The notes under the pieces were generated by a model that saw only the letters and a program-made list of their open reading frames with translations, had not been told where the DNA came from and made no database searches. From Manis javanica (lineage: Eukaryota > Chordata > Mammalia > Pholidota > Manidae), in NCBI RefSeq assembly GCF_040802235.1, contig NC_133166.1:2852001-2916000 (forward strand): DNA of 64,000 bases. The letters are read 5' to 3'. Both the position numbers and the translations under genes were made by a program. Numbering within the stretch: position 1 is the first letter of the stretch; every line of letters starts with the position of its first letter. Below, in pieces: positions 45,937 through 56,757 of this stretch.

Positions 45937-48462
45937 GGATAGATAGAGATAGCATCACAGTCAATAGATTTTATATATTATCTCTTGAAGATGTTTTAGT
46001 ATGTACGGTATTATAAATAAAATACATCCAATTTTTGAAATTAAGGATATTTTGAAATAAGTCCACCTTGCAAATATTAAAATATACATAAATAGAGAGA
46101 AAGAGATGTGGAAATTGATGAGTGGTTCTCAACTTGAGCAATTTTACTCCCCAGAGAATATTTTCCAATCTCTATAGATATTGTGGTTGTCACGTGTGGA
46201 GTTGAGGTACCACTGATTTTCAGTGTTAGAGGTCAGGTAAGCTGCTAAATATCCTATTATATCCAATATCCAGCCCATAACAATATTCAGCCAATAATGA
46301 CCATAGTGCCACGGTTGAGAAATCCTGATGATAAAGATTCCATAGATGCTACTAGGTACATAGATAGATGGAAACATAGATATGTAGTAGAGATACATGT
46401 ATATCAATATTAAAGCAAAATTGAAAAATTATAGTGATGTCAAAACTTTGGGTATTTTCTTTGCAGGTGATCACTGTACTACCGTGAAAATTTTATTTTT
46501 ATTATTTATGTGATTCAATCATGTATTACTGTTTATGGAGTATATCAAGAATATGGCTTAATACATAGGCCAACATTATAAAAAATTTAAACCACAAATT
46601 CCGAAAATGCATGGATCTTACTACTCAAAATACAGCCTTCTGAACGATTTTATGCCTAAAGCACCCTTGACAACTATCTGGCAGGGGTGTGAGTAAGGAA
46701 AGTATAGCAGATCACAGTGGGAATATTTTTGTCTATGTATCTGAACACACCAGGATATATATGTGTGTAGTATAATTTCTGTTGTACCTTACTTAGTAGT
46801 AAATATAAAGGGTCAATTTGGGCAAATAATGTAAGTTATCTAAACCTCTTTATTTTTATATATAAAATCAGCATTTTTTTGCACTGTTGTTGAGAAAGAT
46901 AAATGAAGATTCAATGATTTCATGTCTCTTTCTACCTGGAAATAGTTCTCAAATATCACATAAACAAGTTTTCTGGAGGTTTTCTTTTGCTTCTTTTTGT
47001 TTTGCTGTTAATGGTGATAGTAAATTACCTGAAAGAAGTTTTCTTTACGTATATATGAGACCTATTGCATGAATAGATGAGAGGCTGGTCAAGTGGGACA
47101 TAACACATGCAGCTCACCCACTCACTAACCCACTGCCCATTCCATGACTAAGTTTGAACAATCAAGTTGCTATTCTTTTGGATAATATATTTTCTAATTT
47201 TTAAATAACACTTCAGTGTAAGTTATTTTTATATACATTTGCATAAAATGTTATTCTTCCTCTTGTGTCATTTTAACTAAAATTTATATATGCTAACATG
47301 TATGTAGCATATCAGAAACACCTTAGTATGCAAGAAACTGGGGAAGTAGGATGTGATCTGGGAAAATTGGGAGAAACAGAAATCACTAGCCCTGGTTCTG
47401 AACAATGAAATTTTCTAAAATTTTTCTCGAATTTAAAGATACCATATTTTAAAGAAAATAAAATGTTGAAAATCCCTGTGATACACAATACTGTAGACAC
47501 AAAATAAAATACACTAAAGGTGAGATATACGTGGGTTCCAGGGTGTGATTTGAAATTTTGCACATTAGGCACATGTGGAAACTCCTTCATATTGCAATGT
47601 GTAACACATAATGTAGATAAGCATATAATCACATAAAATGTACCTCAATATCCTAAAAATTCACAGATAAAAATTGTACCAGAATAGAAGGTGCATGGCA
47701 TATTAAGGTAAGAGAACTATTTTGTTTAAAACATTGTGAGCCTCAATGCTTTTGGTTTTTCTTTTTAAAAAAAACAATAGAAATGATAATGTTATGATAA
47801 AATTCGAAGTCAAGAATCTCTGAGTTGCTATAAGCAGACACAAAACAATTTTCAGCATGGTCCTCATTTTCCAGTGGGATCTTCCAGAAAGCAGATAGAA
47901 TTATCTGAAAGAGTATAGCTTTAAAAAAGTAAAAATAAAATAGTGACTAGTTAGTAAACTCTAAAAAAACAATTTGGCACCATAGAACACCAGAGGTGGT
48001 GAGAAGAAATGCTTTTATTTTTCTGTACCTTACAGAAAATTGGTGCTTACTATTGTCATTAATTTTTTAGCCTCGTTGATTGTAAAGGAGAGAAAAACAA
48101 AAAAAGGAGAAAAAAATAAAACAAGATTGGACTGACTGCTTTTATTGCATTTACTGTAAATTTATCTAGTAGCACTATCTTCTAACACGCATTTCCTCAC
48201 ACCTAACACAGAATGACAAGGGAGTTTCAAAGGTGTATTTAGCCCCTCAACCCATGCGAAGATATTCAAAACAATGATATAAAGAAAGAAGTAGTTCTGT
48301 TCCTTCTCAGGCATTATGGGTATTAGAAAACAGAGAGAACTGAATCAGAAATAGTCCCACTTTGCTATGGCTTTGCCATGGAATTAAAGTGGAACTCTGC
48401 AAATATCCTTGAAACTAGGTATTGACGTCATACAGAACCAAGGAAATAGTCTACCCATTTTT
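45937..48462 (-). other. Predicted 5' UTR intron of gene 4 (type II)
   Basis: It aligns in order with 56758-59382 and with 1-2930, with the hAT-like copy at 46121-46325. No coding region is seen. Confidence 0.6.
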
Positions 48463-48464
48463 AC

Positions 48465-48600
48465 CTGTAATGAAGCCTCCGTCTTGACTCCCATATGTGT
48501 TTTTTAACACAGCATATTTAGAACAATTTATGGGTATTTTTCACCTGTTGAGATGCTCCCTGAGGAAATAGATGCCAAGCAATTTGCTTAGTATCCCTAA
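48465..48600 (-). promoter_or_regulatory. Predicted promoter and noncoding exon 1 of gene 4
   Basis: Donor TTACAG/GTAAAAA (GT at 48464-48463). The O/E-like motif CTCCCTGAGGAA is at 48556-48567, 91 bp from the exon end, with one mismatch to the consensus. gatgccaagcaattt follows after a short insertion. Confidence 0.55.
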
Positions 48601-49449
48601 AGAATGTGGGAGCACAACACAATGCCTAGAGGTTTTCTATTAATTGGCAAGGACAATTTGTATTCACCAATGACTAAGCTTATTATTGTTTATTTGTATA
48701 TGGTACATGTACATATAAAAATATCCCTCTCATTTCATTCTTTTTATTTCTTAGTAATTGCTTTCATCAACTAGTCATAACCTCTTTTGGTATTTTTTCC
48801 TTAACTGAATATTGCAGCATTTCATTTATTCCATTCTCTCCATTCCCCCTTCCAATATTTCTTTCTCCCATTGAAGAGTACTCTCTTGTGCTTAGTATGT
48901 GCCTAGATTATCAATTAATCCTTGTAAAAATGTAATATTTCACATATATGTGACTAAGTAAATGTCATTGCTGCATTGAAATCACTTTATTTGCCGTGTG
49001 TCAATGTTATGACATTTTTACTTCTTTCTGCATTATAACCCACATTTATTTTACACATTTCAATTTTTTTATTAGCACATATTTTTGTGTCTATCTCTCA
49101 CCTTTCATCAACACCTTTGCAATGTACAGCCTTGAATATATACCCCCCAAAATTATGTAAATGCATGTGTATATGTACATTGTGTTATCTTGACAAGAGA
49201 GAGTAGAATATACTTATTAATTTTCTTAAGTACAGATTGCTTATGCCAATATACTCTTGTATTAGTAAATGCAAGACTTATCCTGGATCTTTCCTTCCAT
49301 GTCAAGTACATGTATTATGTCCTTATTGCTGTTTATGGTATTATATGTATCTTTCATATAATTTATTATACAGGGTCTTCCTTTTTCTTTTCAGATTATC
49401 CAACAGCTGACATTTCATATAAATATTACTGGCCTGTTTCTTTTGTCAT
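48601..49449. other. Distal 5' flank of gene 4
   Basis: No gene. It aligns with 59521-60720 in the gene 5 unit, with gaps, and lacks the MLT2-type LTR of the type I units. Confidence 0.5.
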
Positions 49450-50207
49450 GCTTTCTTTCTTTTTTTTGAACATTGATGAAGTTGCATATATATAAAGTAT
49501 GAAATTTAATAGATTTTGACATATGCGCATATCCATGGAGCCATCAAAACCATGAAGATAACAATCATATCCATCACTCCCCAAATTTCCTAGTGTTCAA
49601 ACATATTAACTCCATTCTATCCTCCTTTCCTTACCTGATCAAGACTACTTTAATTTGCTATTTTCAAACACTTTTTATATTCAAGTAATTACAGGAAGTT
49701 GTAAAAGAGAGTGCATAAAGGTTCTGTGTAATCTTCACCCAGTGTTCCCCAAAGGTAACATCCTGCATAATTGTAGGATGATTTCACAAAGAGGAAACTG
49801 ACATGGGTACAATATACATACTTTGCTCAGATTTCACCAGTTTGCTTGTAATCTTCTGTGTGTTTGTGCAAATTCACTCTGCATTTTATCACATGTTCAC
49901 ATTGGTGTAACCAGTACACAGTCAAAATGCAGAGCTGCTCCGTCACCACGAAGTTCCCTTTTGTTTTCCCTGTAAAGCCACCCTGTTTTCTTCCTCTGCC
50001 ACCATTCCTAAGCACTGGCAACCACTAATCTGTTTTCCATTACTTTAATCTGTGATCTGAAAAATGTTTTGTAGGAAACACTTTGAACCTTACTATTCAT
50101 TATCTTTTGGGAATGAGTTTTTAAACTTAAATCTTTTGGAGTCCATCCCTGTATTTATGCGTATATATCATTTGTTTCTTTAAGATGCTGAATACTATTC
50201 TATGGTA
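49450..50207 (-). mobile_element. Old L1M 3' fragment
   Basis: L1M 3' UTR and ORF2 end in reverse (ccatcaaaaccatgaagataac, cagtcaaaatgcagagctgctcc, gcaaccactaatctg). The gene 5 unit has the same at 60720 onward and continues further. Here it stops at an OR fragment. Confidence 0.75.
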
Positions 50208-50321
50208 ATGAGATCACGTAGATGCTGAGGAAGAGCCCAAATAAGGGGGCCTGCAGCTCAGGGCGGTCTGTGATCCCCAGGAGGATGATTTGTTCAGCAT
50301 TCTCACATTGTGGTTGTCTAT
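50208..50321 (-). pseudogene. Truncated OR N-terminal fragment
   Basis: About 37 codons corresponding to the first residues of the OR8K proteins. The start codon is ATA (50321-50319), followed by DNHNVRMLN, then a one-base loss, then the family stretch ending in LFLSIYVIS. At 50207/50208 the OR sequence stops in TM1 and L1M DNA begins. Its 5' flank (50322-52335) is of type I, so it is the front end of a lost gene 1/2-type unit. Confidence 0.9.
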
Positions 50322-50766
50322 TCAGGTTTATAGGAAAACCTATCCTAAATAGAGACAATGGCACTACACTTTCTTTTAGTATTTGCTGGTGGTGGTTTAG
50401 TATGCAAAACTAAGATAATAAGATAAGTCCAAATTTCTATTTCATGATATTTAAATATAAACCCACACCCCACATAAAATGTATATAACAGAACACACAT
50501 ATATATAGAGATAGAAGCAGTGACAGGGATAGGCTTGGAGACAGAGATAGACCACTGGTTTTCAACTTCAGAAGATTTGTTCCCCAAAAGAGTATCTGAT
50601 ATATTGTGAGGCATTTGGTTGTCACATCTGGAGGGAGAGAGTTACTGGTATATCATGGTTAGAGCCCAAGGTTAATACTCCTACTATATTAATGCTGCCT
50701 TCACAACAAAGAATTATCCAGCCTCAAATGTTAATGGAACCATGGTAGGAAAACAATGACATTATG

Positions 50767-50803
50767 ATGGATGGATAGATAGATAGATAGATAGATAGAT
50801 GAT
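50767..50803. repeat. (GATA)n simple repeat
   Basis: Perfect gata repeats, seen directly. Imperfect GATA stretches sit at the matching place in the other units. Confidence 0.95.
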
Positions 50804-51067
50804 ATAATAATCAAAAATTTAAAAAATGGTTATAAATTTTGGTTAGGTATATAGATGATTATGAATCTCTGTTATTTATATAGTGGCAATTACATAATTA
50901 CATTTACCAAATTAAAATCACATAATATAATATATATTAAGTATATAATATAAATTTTTAAACCCAAATTGCAGTAATTTGCAGAAACATTTAAAAGTGT
51001 CTATTGTAAAACATAGTCCTGTGAGACCCTTTATTCCTATAGGTACAGAATGAAACAACGCATCAAC

Positions 51068-51113
51068 GCATCCGGCTGATTGAGCTCAGAGCATCCGGCT
51101 GATTGAGCTCAGA
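51068..51113. repeat. Perfect 23-bp tandem duplication
   Basis: The 23-base unit beginning gcatccggctgattgagc occurs twice without mismatch, inside old, diverged flank, so it is recent. Confidence 0.95.
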
Positions 51114-52219
51114 GATGTATAGATAGACAACTCTAACATCATACAGAGATTACTTGTTTTTATATACAGAAATATCCCACAAAGTGTACATAGGTAGATA
51201 GAGTTACCACTGTACTTACAATTGTGATATATGCAAAGGAATATTCTGAACAAATCATGTGAATTATCTTATTCCCTTTTTTCCATATTGGCAAAATCAA
51301 CTCTTCCTTTTTTGCAGGTTTGCCGAGAAGATGGATGAGAAATGTTTCGGTATGTTCATGGTATCTTGAAATATCCCTCAAATATTAGGTGCATAGTGGG
51401 GGTTTCTTTCTCTGTGTTTATAATTTTTTAAGTGAATATAGTATGTTTTCTAATGGATTATCTTTCCATATGTACATATACAGTTTTTGTGTGTGTGACT
51501 TAACTTCTTGGTCAAGGTCATGATAATGAATAGATCAAGTAGTGTGTTATCCAGTAATGATCCCCAGTCACCCTGCCCTACCGTGTCCCAACTCCATTTC
51601 TAAATTGGACCATCACTGTGTTGTTCCTTTGGATAACTTATTTTACATCACTAAAATATTTAATAAAAATTTATCTAAAACCAAATTATTTCCTCCCCCT
51701 TCGGGTGCATTTTCATTTTAACTAGCACATACTAAGTTGTTTGTAACACATGAACTATATGTTGTCTTGGAGGAATCTCAGACAGTTGGAGGAAATTGAG
51801 CAAATTGGGAGGAAGTGAGGCTACTGAAATTGGTTTTATGTAATGAAATGTCATTAAAATTACCTTTGGATAAAGGGATCCTTCACTTTAAAGAAGAAAA
51901 AAAAAGTATTTTAAACACTTTACTTTTTTAATTTATTATGCAGCAACACATTAGCAGTATAAAATGAACAGACAATGTATAGATATAGATAGAGGTATAT
52001 AGAATCTAATGTTATTTTAAGTTTGTACATTAGGCCACAAAGAACCACTCCATACCGTGTTGTATAGCATAAAAGACAGATGAACATAAATATGGTTAAA
52101 TAAAATGTATACAATATCCCTAATAAACTGCTTATCTAGAAAAAATCAGAATAGAATGAGGATGGCAGGCCAAAGCAAACAAATTAATGGCTTTAAACAT
52201 TGTGAGTGTCCACACTTCC

Positions 52220-52260
52220 TGGAGGAAGGAAGGAAAGAAGGAGAGAAGGAAGAAGGAAGG
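52220..52260. repeat. (GGAA)n-like simple repeat
   Basis: Purine tetramers aggaaggaaag and variants; counterpart of 18285-18319. Confidence 0.85.
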
Positions 52261-52339
52261 TCATGAAACCAAGAAAATAGTAGTGTCAGGAGTTTATTAA
52301 TGAGCTGTAAGAAAGCAAGTAGAAAAATATAACATTAGC

Positions 52340-52580
52340 CCTTACTATCTGTCAACATAGGAAGCTGTTACAGAATCGTGGGCTATCTCTGTGCTGTACT
52401 CCCATCCTGGCGACTAATTTATATTATGATTAGACTTACTGTGTCCCTTCAACCCCTTCACCCTCTGCACCCATCGGCCTCAACCCCCATGATAGCCAAC
52501 GATTACTTCTCAGTATCTGTGAGTCTAATGCTATTTTGTTCATTTTGTTTTGTTTATTTCTGAAGACCACATATGCAAAT
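52340..52580 (-). mobile_element. L1MA-like 3' UTR fragment
   Basis: Reverse L1 3' UTR with 'ctgtgctgtactcccatcctgg' and 'tatctgtgagtctaatgctattttg' in the expected order, then the 'accacatatgcaaat' region. Confidence 0.6.
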
Positions 52581-52584
52581 CATA

Positions 52585-53300
52585 TATTTCAGGAGAGTCT
52601 GGTATAGAAAATATACAAAGTACTCTTTCAACTCAGCAACAAAAAGCAAACACAAAGTTAAAAAAAAATTGGCAAAAGACTTGAACAGGCGTTTCTCACA
52701 AAGTTATGCAAGAGGCCAGTAAGTATATGAAAAGATGTTTAAGATCATTAGTCATTAGGGTATGGCAAATCAATACCACAATGAGATAGCATTTCATACC
52801 CATGGGATAGATACTAAAAAAAGAGAATTACAAATACTGGCAAGGCTTGGAGAAATTAGAACCTTTGTACATATTTGTGGGAAATGTAAACTGGTTCAGC
52901 CACTGTGAAACCAGTTTCATGTTTACTTGTACTTTAATAATTGAATCACCATTCTGACCCAGCAATTCTACCCCTAGATACATATCTAAAAGTTTTGAAA
53001 ATCACTGCTGTTCATACAAAAACTTGTAAGCAAATGTTCACTGTAATATTATTCATAATAGTTAAAATAGAAACAACCCAAAAGTTCATCAGTTAATGGA
53101 TAGAAAACAAATGTGGTATATCTGTACCATGGAATATTAATAATGCATAAAAAGAAAGAAGTATTGATACATGCTACCACATGCATATGTATTTAAAACA
53201 TTGATGAAATAATCCAGGTATTAAAGGCCACAATTTGTACAATTTTATTATATGAAATATCCATAATAGGCAAATCCATATAGACCATAAACAGATTAGA
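52585..53300 (+). mobile_element. Old L1M ORF2/3' fragment, plus strand
   Basis: Copy of 25755-26615, decayed ORF2 end ('ggcaaaagacttgaacaggcg' and 'accacaatgagatagcatttcat' in order). The flank beyond also matches. Confidence 0.75.
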
Positions 53301-54109
53301 TGCGGCTGTTCAGGAACACTGAATTAATTCTCAAGAGATAATACACTAAGGGACATATTTTTAATGGATACAACAAGCATTATAAATCTCATGCAATGAA
53401 TCTTTCTTGATTATACTGATTTTAGGAGTTAGGCAATTGTTATTTTGTTTTTTGTTTCTCACAAATTACCTGTATCAATAGTTTGTATGGGATATATGTT
53501 TTTAAATATGTTTCTGAGGATTTCTCTTTCACTCTTTTATGGTAATTTTGATAAATACAAATATTTATTTTGGATAGAGTGCTATTTATTCTCTATAATT
53601 GATTTTACTTTTTAAAATTATTTTTATATTTTGTTTACTCTGTTTAAGAAGTTTTTTCTTAGCCAAGTTATGAAGATATTGTTTTGCTTTTCATTATGGT
53701 TTTAAATTTCACATTTGTGTGTCATATGACATCTCAGTTTTTACATGTGATGCAAGTCAAATAGTAAGGAGCATGTCTTACATAGGAACTTAACTGATCT
53801 AGGTCACCTTATGTTTCTCTCCTTGCCTCACTGCATTGCAGGGGAGATTCTTTTTTTAATCAAGTGAAATTACATACATGAGTCTACTTTGTGACTTTAT
53901 TTATATTATTTATACATATATATTTTTGAATTTTTTTATTGAAGAAAAGTTGATATACAGTCTTGGTTTGGTTTCAAGTATACAACACTGGTTTAACAGT
54001 AACCCACATTATGAAATACTCACAGTTATTTTTTGGTCTCTCCGTCCATATGTGCATGATGACAGAATTTCTTAAATAATCTAACTTTATGAAAGTAATT
54101 GATATCTGT
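53301..54109. other. Flank DNA with a short L1 tail (53931-54031)
   Basis: No gene. The flank is shared with 33660-34060, but a truncated L1 3' end of about 100 bp (tttttttattgaagaaaagttgata onward) is present only here, so it inserted after the gene 5 lineage split. Confidence 0.55.
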
Positions 54110-55620
54110 TACCGGAAGTCCTCTGTATTCTTCCTTCTTCTAAGAGATTTCCCTGGCTATTCATGATCCTTTGCATTTCCACATGAATTTTGATATCAAC
54201 TTAAGTATTAAAAATACAGTTAAAATTTTTATTGTTATTGCATTAAATCCATAGGGAAATTTAGGAAGAACTGAACTCATCACAATGTGTATTTCTTTCA
54301 ATCATTGGGCATGGCTTATTGTTACATTTATGTCTTCTTTGTAGCTCAATTATGTTTTGTAATTTCTAGCAATGAAGTCATGCCTATAACTCCCTAGGCT
54401 TTACCCTAGATGTTTTAGAGACTTTTCCTAGGGTAAATGATAGGTAAAAATTTTACTTTTACCAAACTTTTGCTAATATATAGCAAAATAATTCATCCTT
54501 TATATGCTGACCATTTATTTATTACCCTTGAAAATTTCACTTATTATTTGTAATGTTTTAGCTTGAAGATTCTTTTGGATTATTTTTAACTAAAAAAAAT
54601 TATTAAACTATAGTTGACATACAATATTATATTAAATTCAGGTGTACAATATACTGATTTGACAATTATATACATTATCAAATGCTTACTACAAAAAATT
54701 TAGTTACTGTCTGTCACCATACAATGCTACTAGAATGTGAAAGACTACATTCCTTATACTGCATTTCATTTCCATTACCTACTAATTTTATAATTAGAAG
54801 TTTGTATCTTTTTTATCCCCTTAACCTATATTCCCATCCTCCCACCCCCATCCCTGGCAATCACCTTTTCTGTTCTCTGTGTTTATGAAAGCCTATTCCT
54901 GCTTTTTTCTGTGGTCATTTGTTGTTCTTCAGATTACATATATAAGAGAAATCATACGGTATTTGTCTTTTCTTCCTTATTTATTTCCATTAGGTAATAG
55001 CCTTTAGGTCTATGCATGTTGTCATGATGACAAGATTCACTCTCTTTTATGTCTGAGTAATATTCTATTGTCTCTAGGAACCACACCTTCTGCATCCTTT
55101 CATCTATTGACGGACAATTAGGTTGCTTCCATATGTTGGCTATTGTAAATAAAGCTGCAACAAACACGGGGTTGCATATATCATTTTTAATTAGTGTTTT
55201 TGTTTTCTCAGGGGTAAATAACCAGAGTGGAATCACCAACTCCTGTGGCATTTCTATGTTTAATTTCTTGAAGACCTTCGATACTGTTTCCACAGTGGCT
55301 GCTCCAGTTTACACATCCAACAATGGTGCCTAAGGTTCCACTTTTCTCCACATCCTCAGCAATACTCAGTGTTTATCTTGGTGATACTAGTCATTCTGCC
55401 TGTGTGAGGTGGTATCTCACTGTGGTGTTCATTTGCATTTCCCTGATGACTAGTGATGTTAAGCATCTTTTCATGTCCCTGTTGGCCATCTGTATGTCTT
55501 CTTTGGAAAAATGTCTATTCAGGTTCTCTGCCCCCTTTTTAATCAGGTCATTTGTTTTTTGGTGTTCGGTTGTATGAGTTCTTCATCTATTTGGATATAA
55601 ACCTCTTTATAGATACATGG
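54110..55620 (-). mobile_element. L1M ORF2 fragment plus L1MA-like 3' half, gene 5 unit
   Basis: Third copy of the pair at 34090-35600 and 42790-44270, more diverged than those two are from each other. A minus-strand frame of 113 codons (55293-54952, with FVAALFTIANIWKQPNCP) is old L1 ORF2 C-terminus. Confidence 0.8.
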
Positions 55621-55790
55621 TTTGGACAAATCAAAGTTGACAACAGAAGGATGAACATCTATAAATTAAAACAGGAAAAATGTTTCTAGTTTTTAATGCC
55701 TCTTATACATTCCTTCTTTCTGAAGTCTTACCAGGTATAAAAAACAGTACTCTATATCTAACTAACTGTATATGCATTCTATATTGAACT

Positions 55791-56732
55791 CTATGTTGGA
55801 AATTTGCACAGATTTTTCCATATCCTATGCAGTGTGCCTTTTACCTCTTTGTTCCTCAAGCTGTAGATCATGGGGTTCAGCATGGGTATTACCAAGGTAT
55901 AAAATACAGAGGCCATTTTATCAGTGTCAAAGGAATGACTGGATTTGGGTTGTATGTACATGAAGGACAGAGTAGCATAAAATATGACTACCACCGTCAG
56001 GTGGGACCCACAGGTGGAGAAGGCCTTGTGCCTGCCCTCTGCAGAATTCATCCTGAGGACAGCCAGAAGGATCAGTGTGTAGGACACAAGGACTATCAGG
56101 AGAGAAGAAACCAAATTAAATGCTGAAAAGATTAGTAGCGTCAACTCAATTTCATGTGGGTTTGAGCACAGCAAAGTTAACAAGGGGAGACTGTCACAGT
56201 AGAAGTGATTAATGACATTATAGCCACAAAAGGATGAAATAAAAATCTTTACAGTGTTTAACAGAGAAAGAAACGCACTGTAGAGGTAGGGGACAGCCAC
56301 GAGCACCCAGCATACTGATTTTGACATGATGACCGTGTAGTGCAGAGGGTTACAGATGGCCACATAGCGATCATAGGCCATTGCTGATAGAATGAAAAGT
56401 TCGCTAATGATGAACATGATAAAGAAAGCTAGCTGTGTAGCACACCAATTATAGGAAATGGTGCGTTGATTAGCCAGAAAATTTACCAACATTTTAGGTC
56501 CCACAGCTGTAGAATAACCGAGGTCAGTGAGAGCCAGGTGTCTGAGGAAGAAGTACATGGGAGTCTGGAGCCTGGGGTCCACCTTGGTGAGGATGATCAG
56601 GCCCAAGTTGCCCAGCACTGAGATCGCGTAGATGGTCAGGAAGAGCCCAAATAAGGGGGCCTGCAGCTCAGGGCGGTCTGTGATCCCCAGGAGGATGAAC
56701 TCATTTAGCACTGTTAGACTGTGGTTTTCCAT
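55791..56732 (-). CDS. OR8K: Olfactory receptor 8K-like, gene 5 (intact)
   Basis: 313 residues. N-terminus MENHSLTVLNEF: residue 5 is S, so the N5 sequon is lost, but N3-H-S is a new one. GN 41-42, PMYFFL, C97 (in NWCATQ), MAYDRYVAIC with CNPLHYTVIM, KAFSTCGSHL and PMLNPMIYSLRN are intact, ending LHRIWKNLCKFPT. Loop 2 shows CGYNVINHFYCDSLPLL. The acceptor ends at 56756, 23 nt before the ATG, and the predicted donor is at 59384-59383, giving an intron of 2629 bp (type II). Body is type B but further from genes 3 and 4 than they are from each other. Likely a working odorant receptor; ligand unknown. Confidence 0.95.
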   Translation of the reverse strand: MENHSLTVLNEFILLGITDRPELQAPLFGLFLTIYAISVLGNLGLIILTKVDPRLQTPMYFFLRHLALTDLGYSTAVGPKMLVNFLANQRTISYNWCATQLAFFIMFIISELFILSAMAYDRYVAICNPLHYTVIMSKSVCWVLVAVPYLYSAFLSLLNTVKIFISSFCGYNVINHFYCDSLPLLTLLCSNPHEIELTLLIFSAFNLVSSLLIVLVSYTLILLAVLRMNSAEGRHKAFSTCGSHLTVVVIFYATLSFMYIQPKSSHSFDTDKMASVFYTLVIPMLNPMIYSLRNKEVKGTLHRIWKNLCKFPT

Positions 56733-56757
56733 CCACGTTTATTGGAAAGCCTATTCT

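Larger units (their letters stand above)
50322..52335 (-). other. Orphan type I 5' flank
   Basis: It aligns with the gene 1 flank 16433-18450, including the hAT-like copy (50553-50752). It ends before exon 1, so the module is lost. Simple repeats: GATA at 50767-50803 and GGAA at 52220-52260. A perfect 23-bp tandem duplication is at 51068-51113. Confidence 0.65.

Noticed and set aside
50767-50803. Regular repeats that might suggest a CRISPR-like array
   Set aside because: A pure GATA microsatellite with no spacers, in a vertebrate genome.
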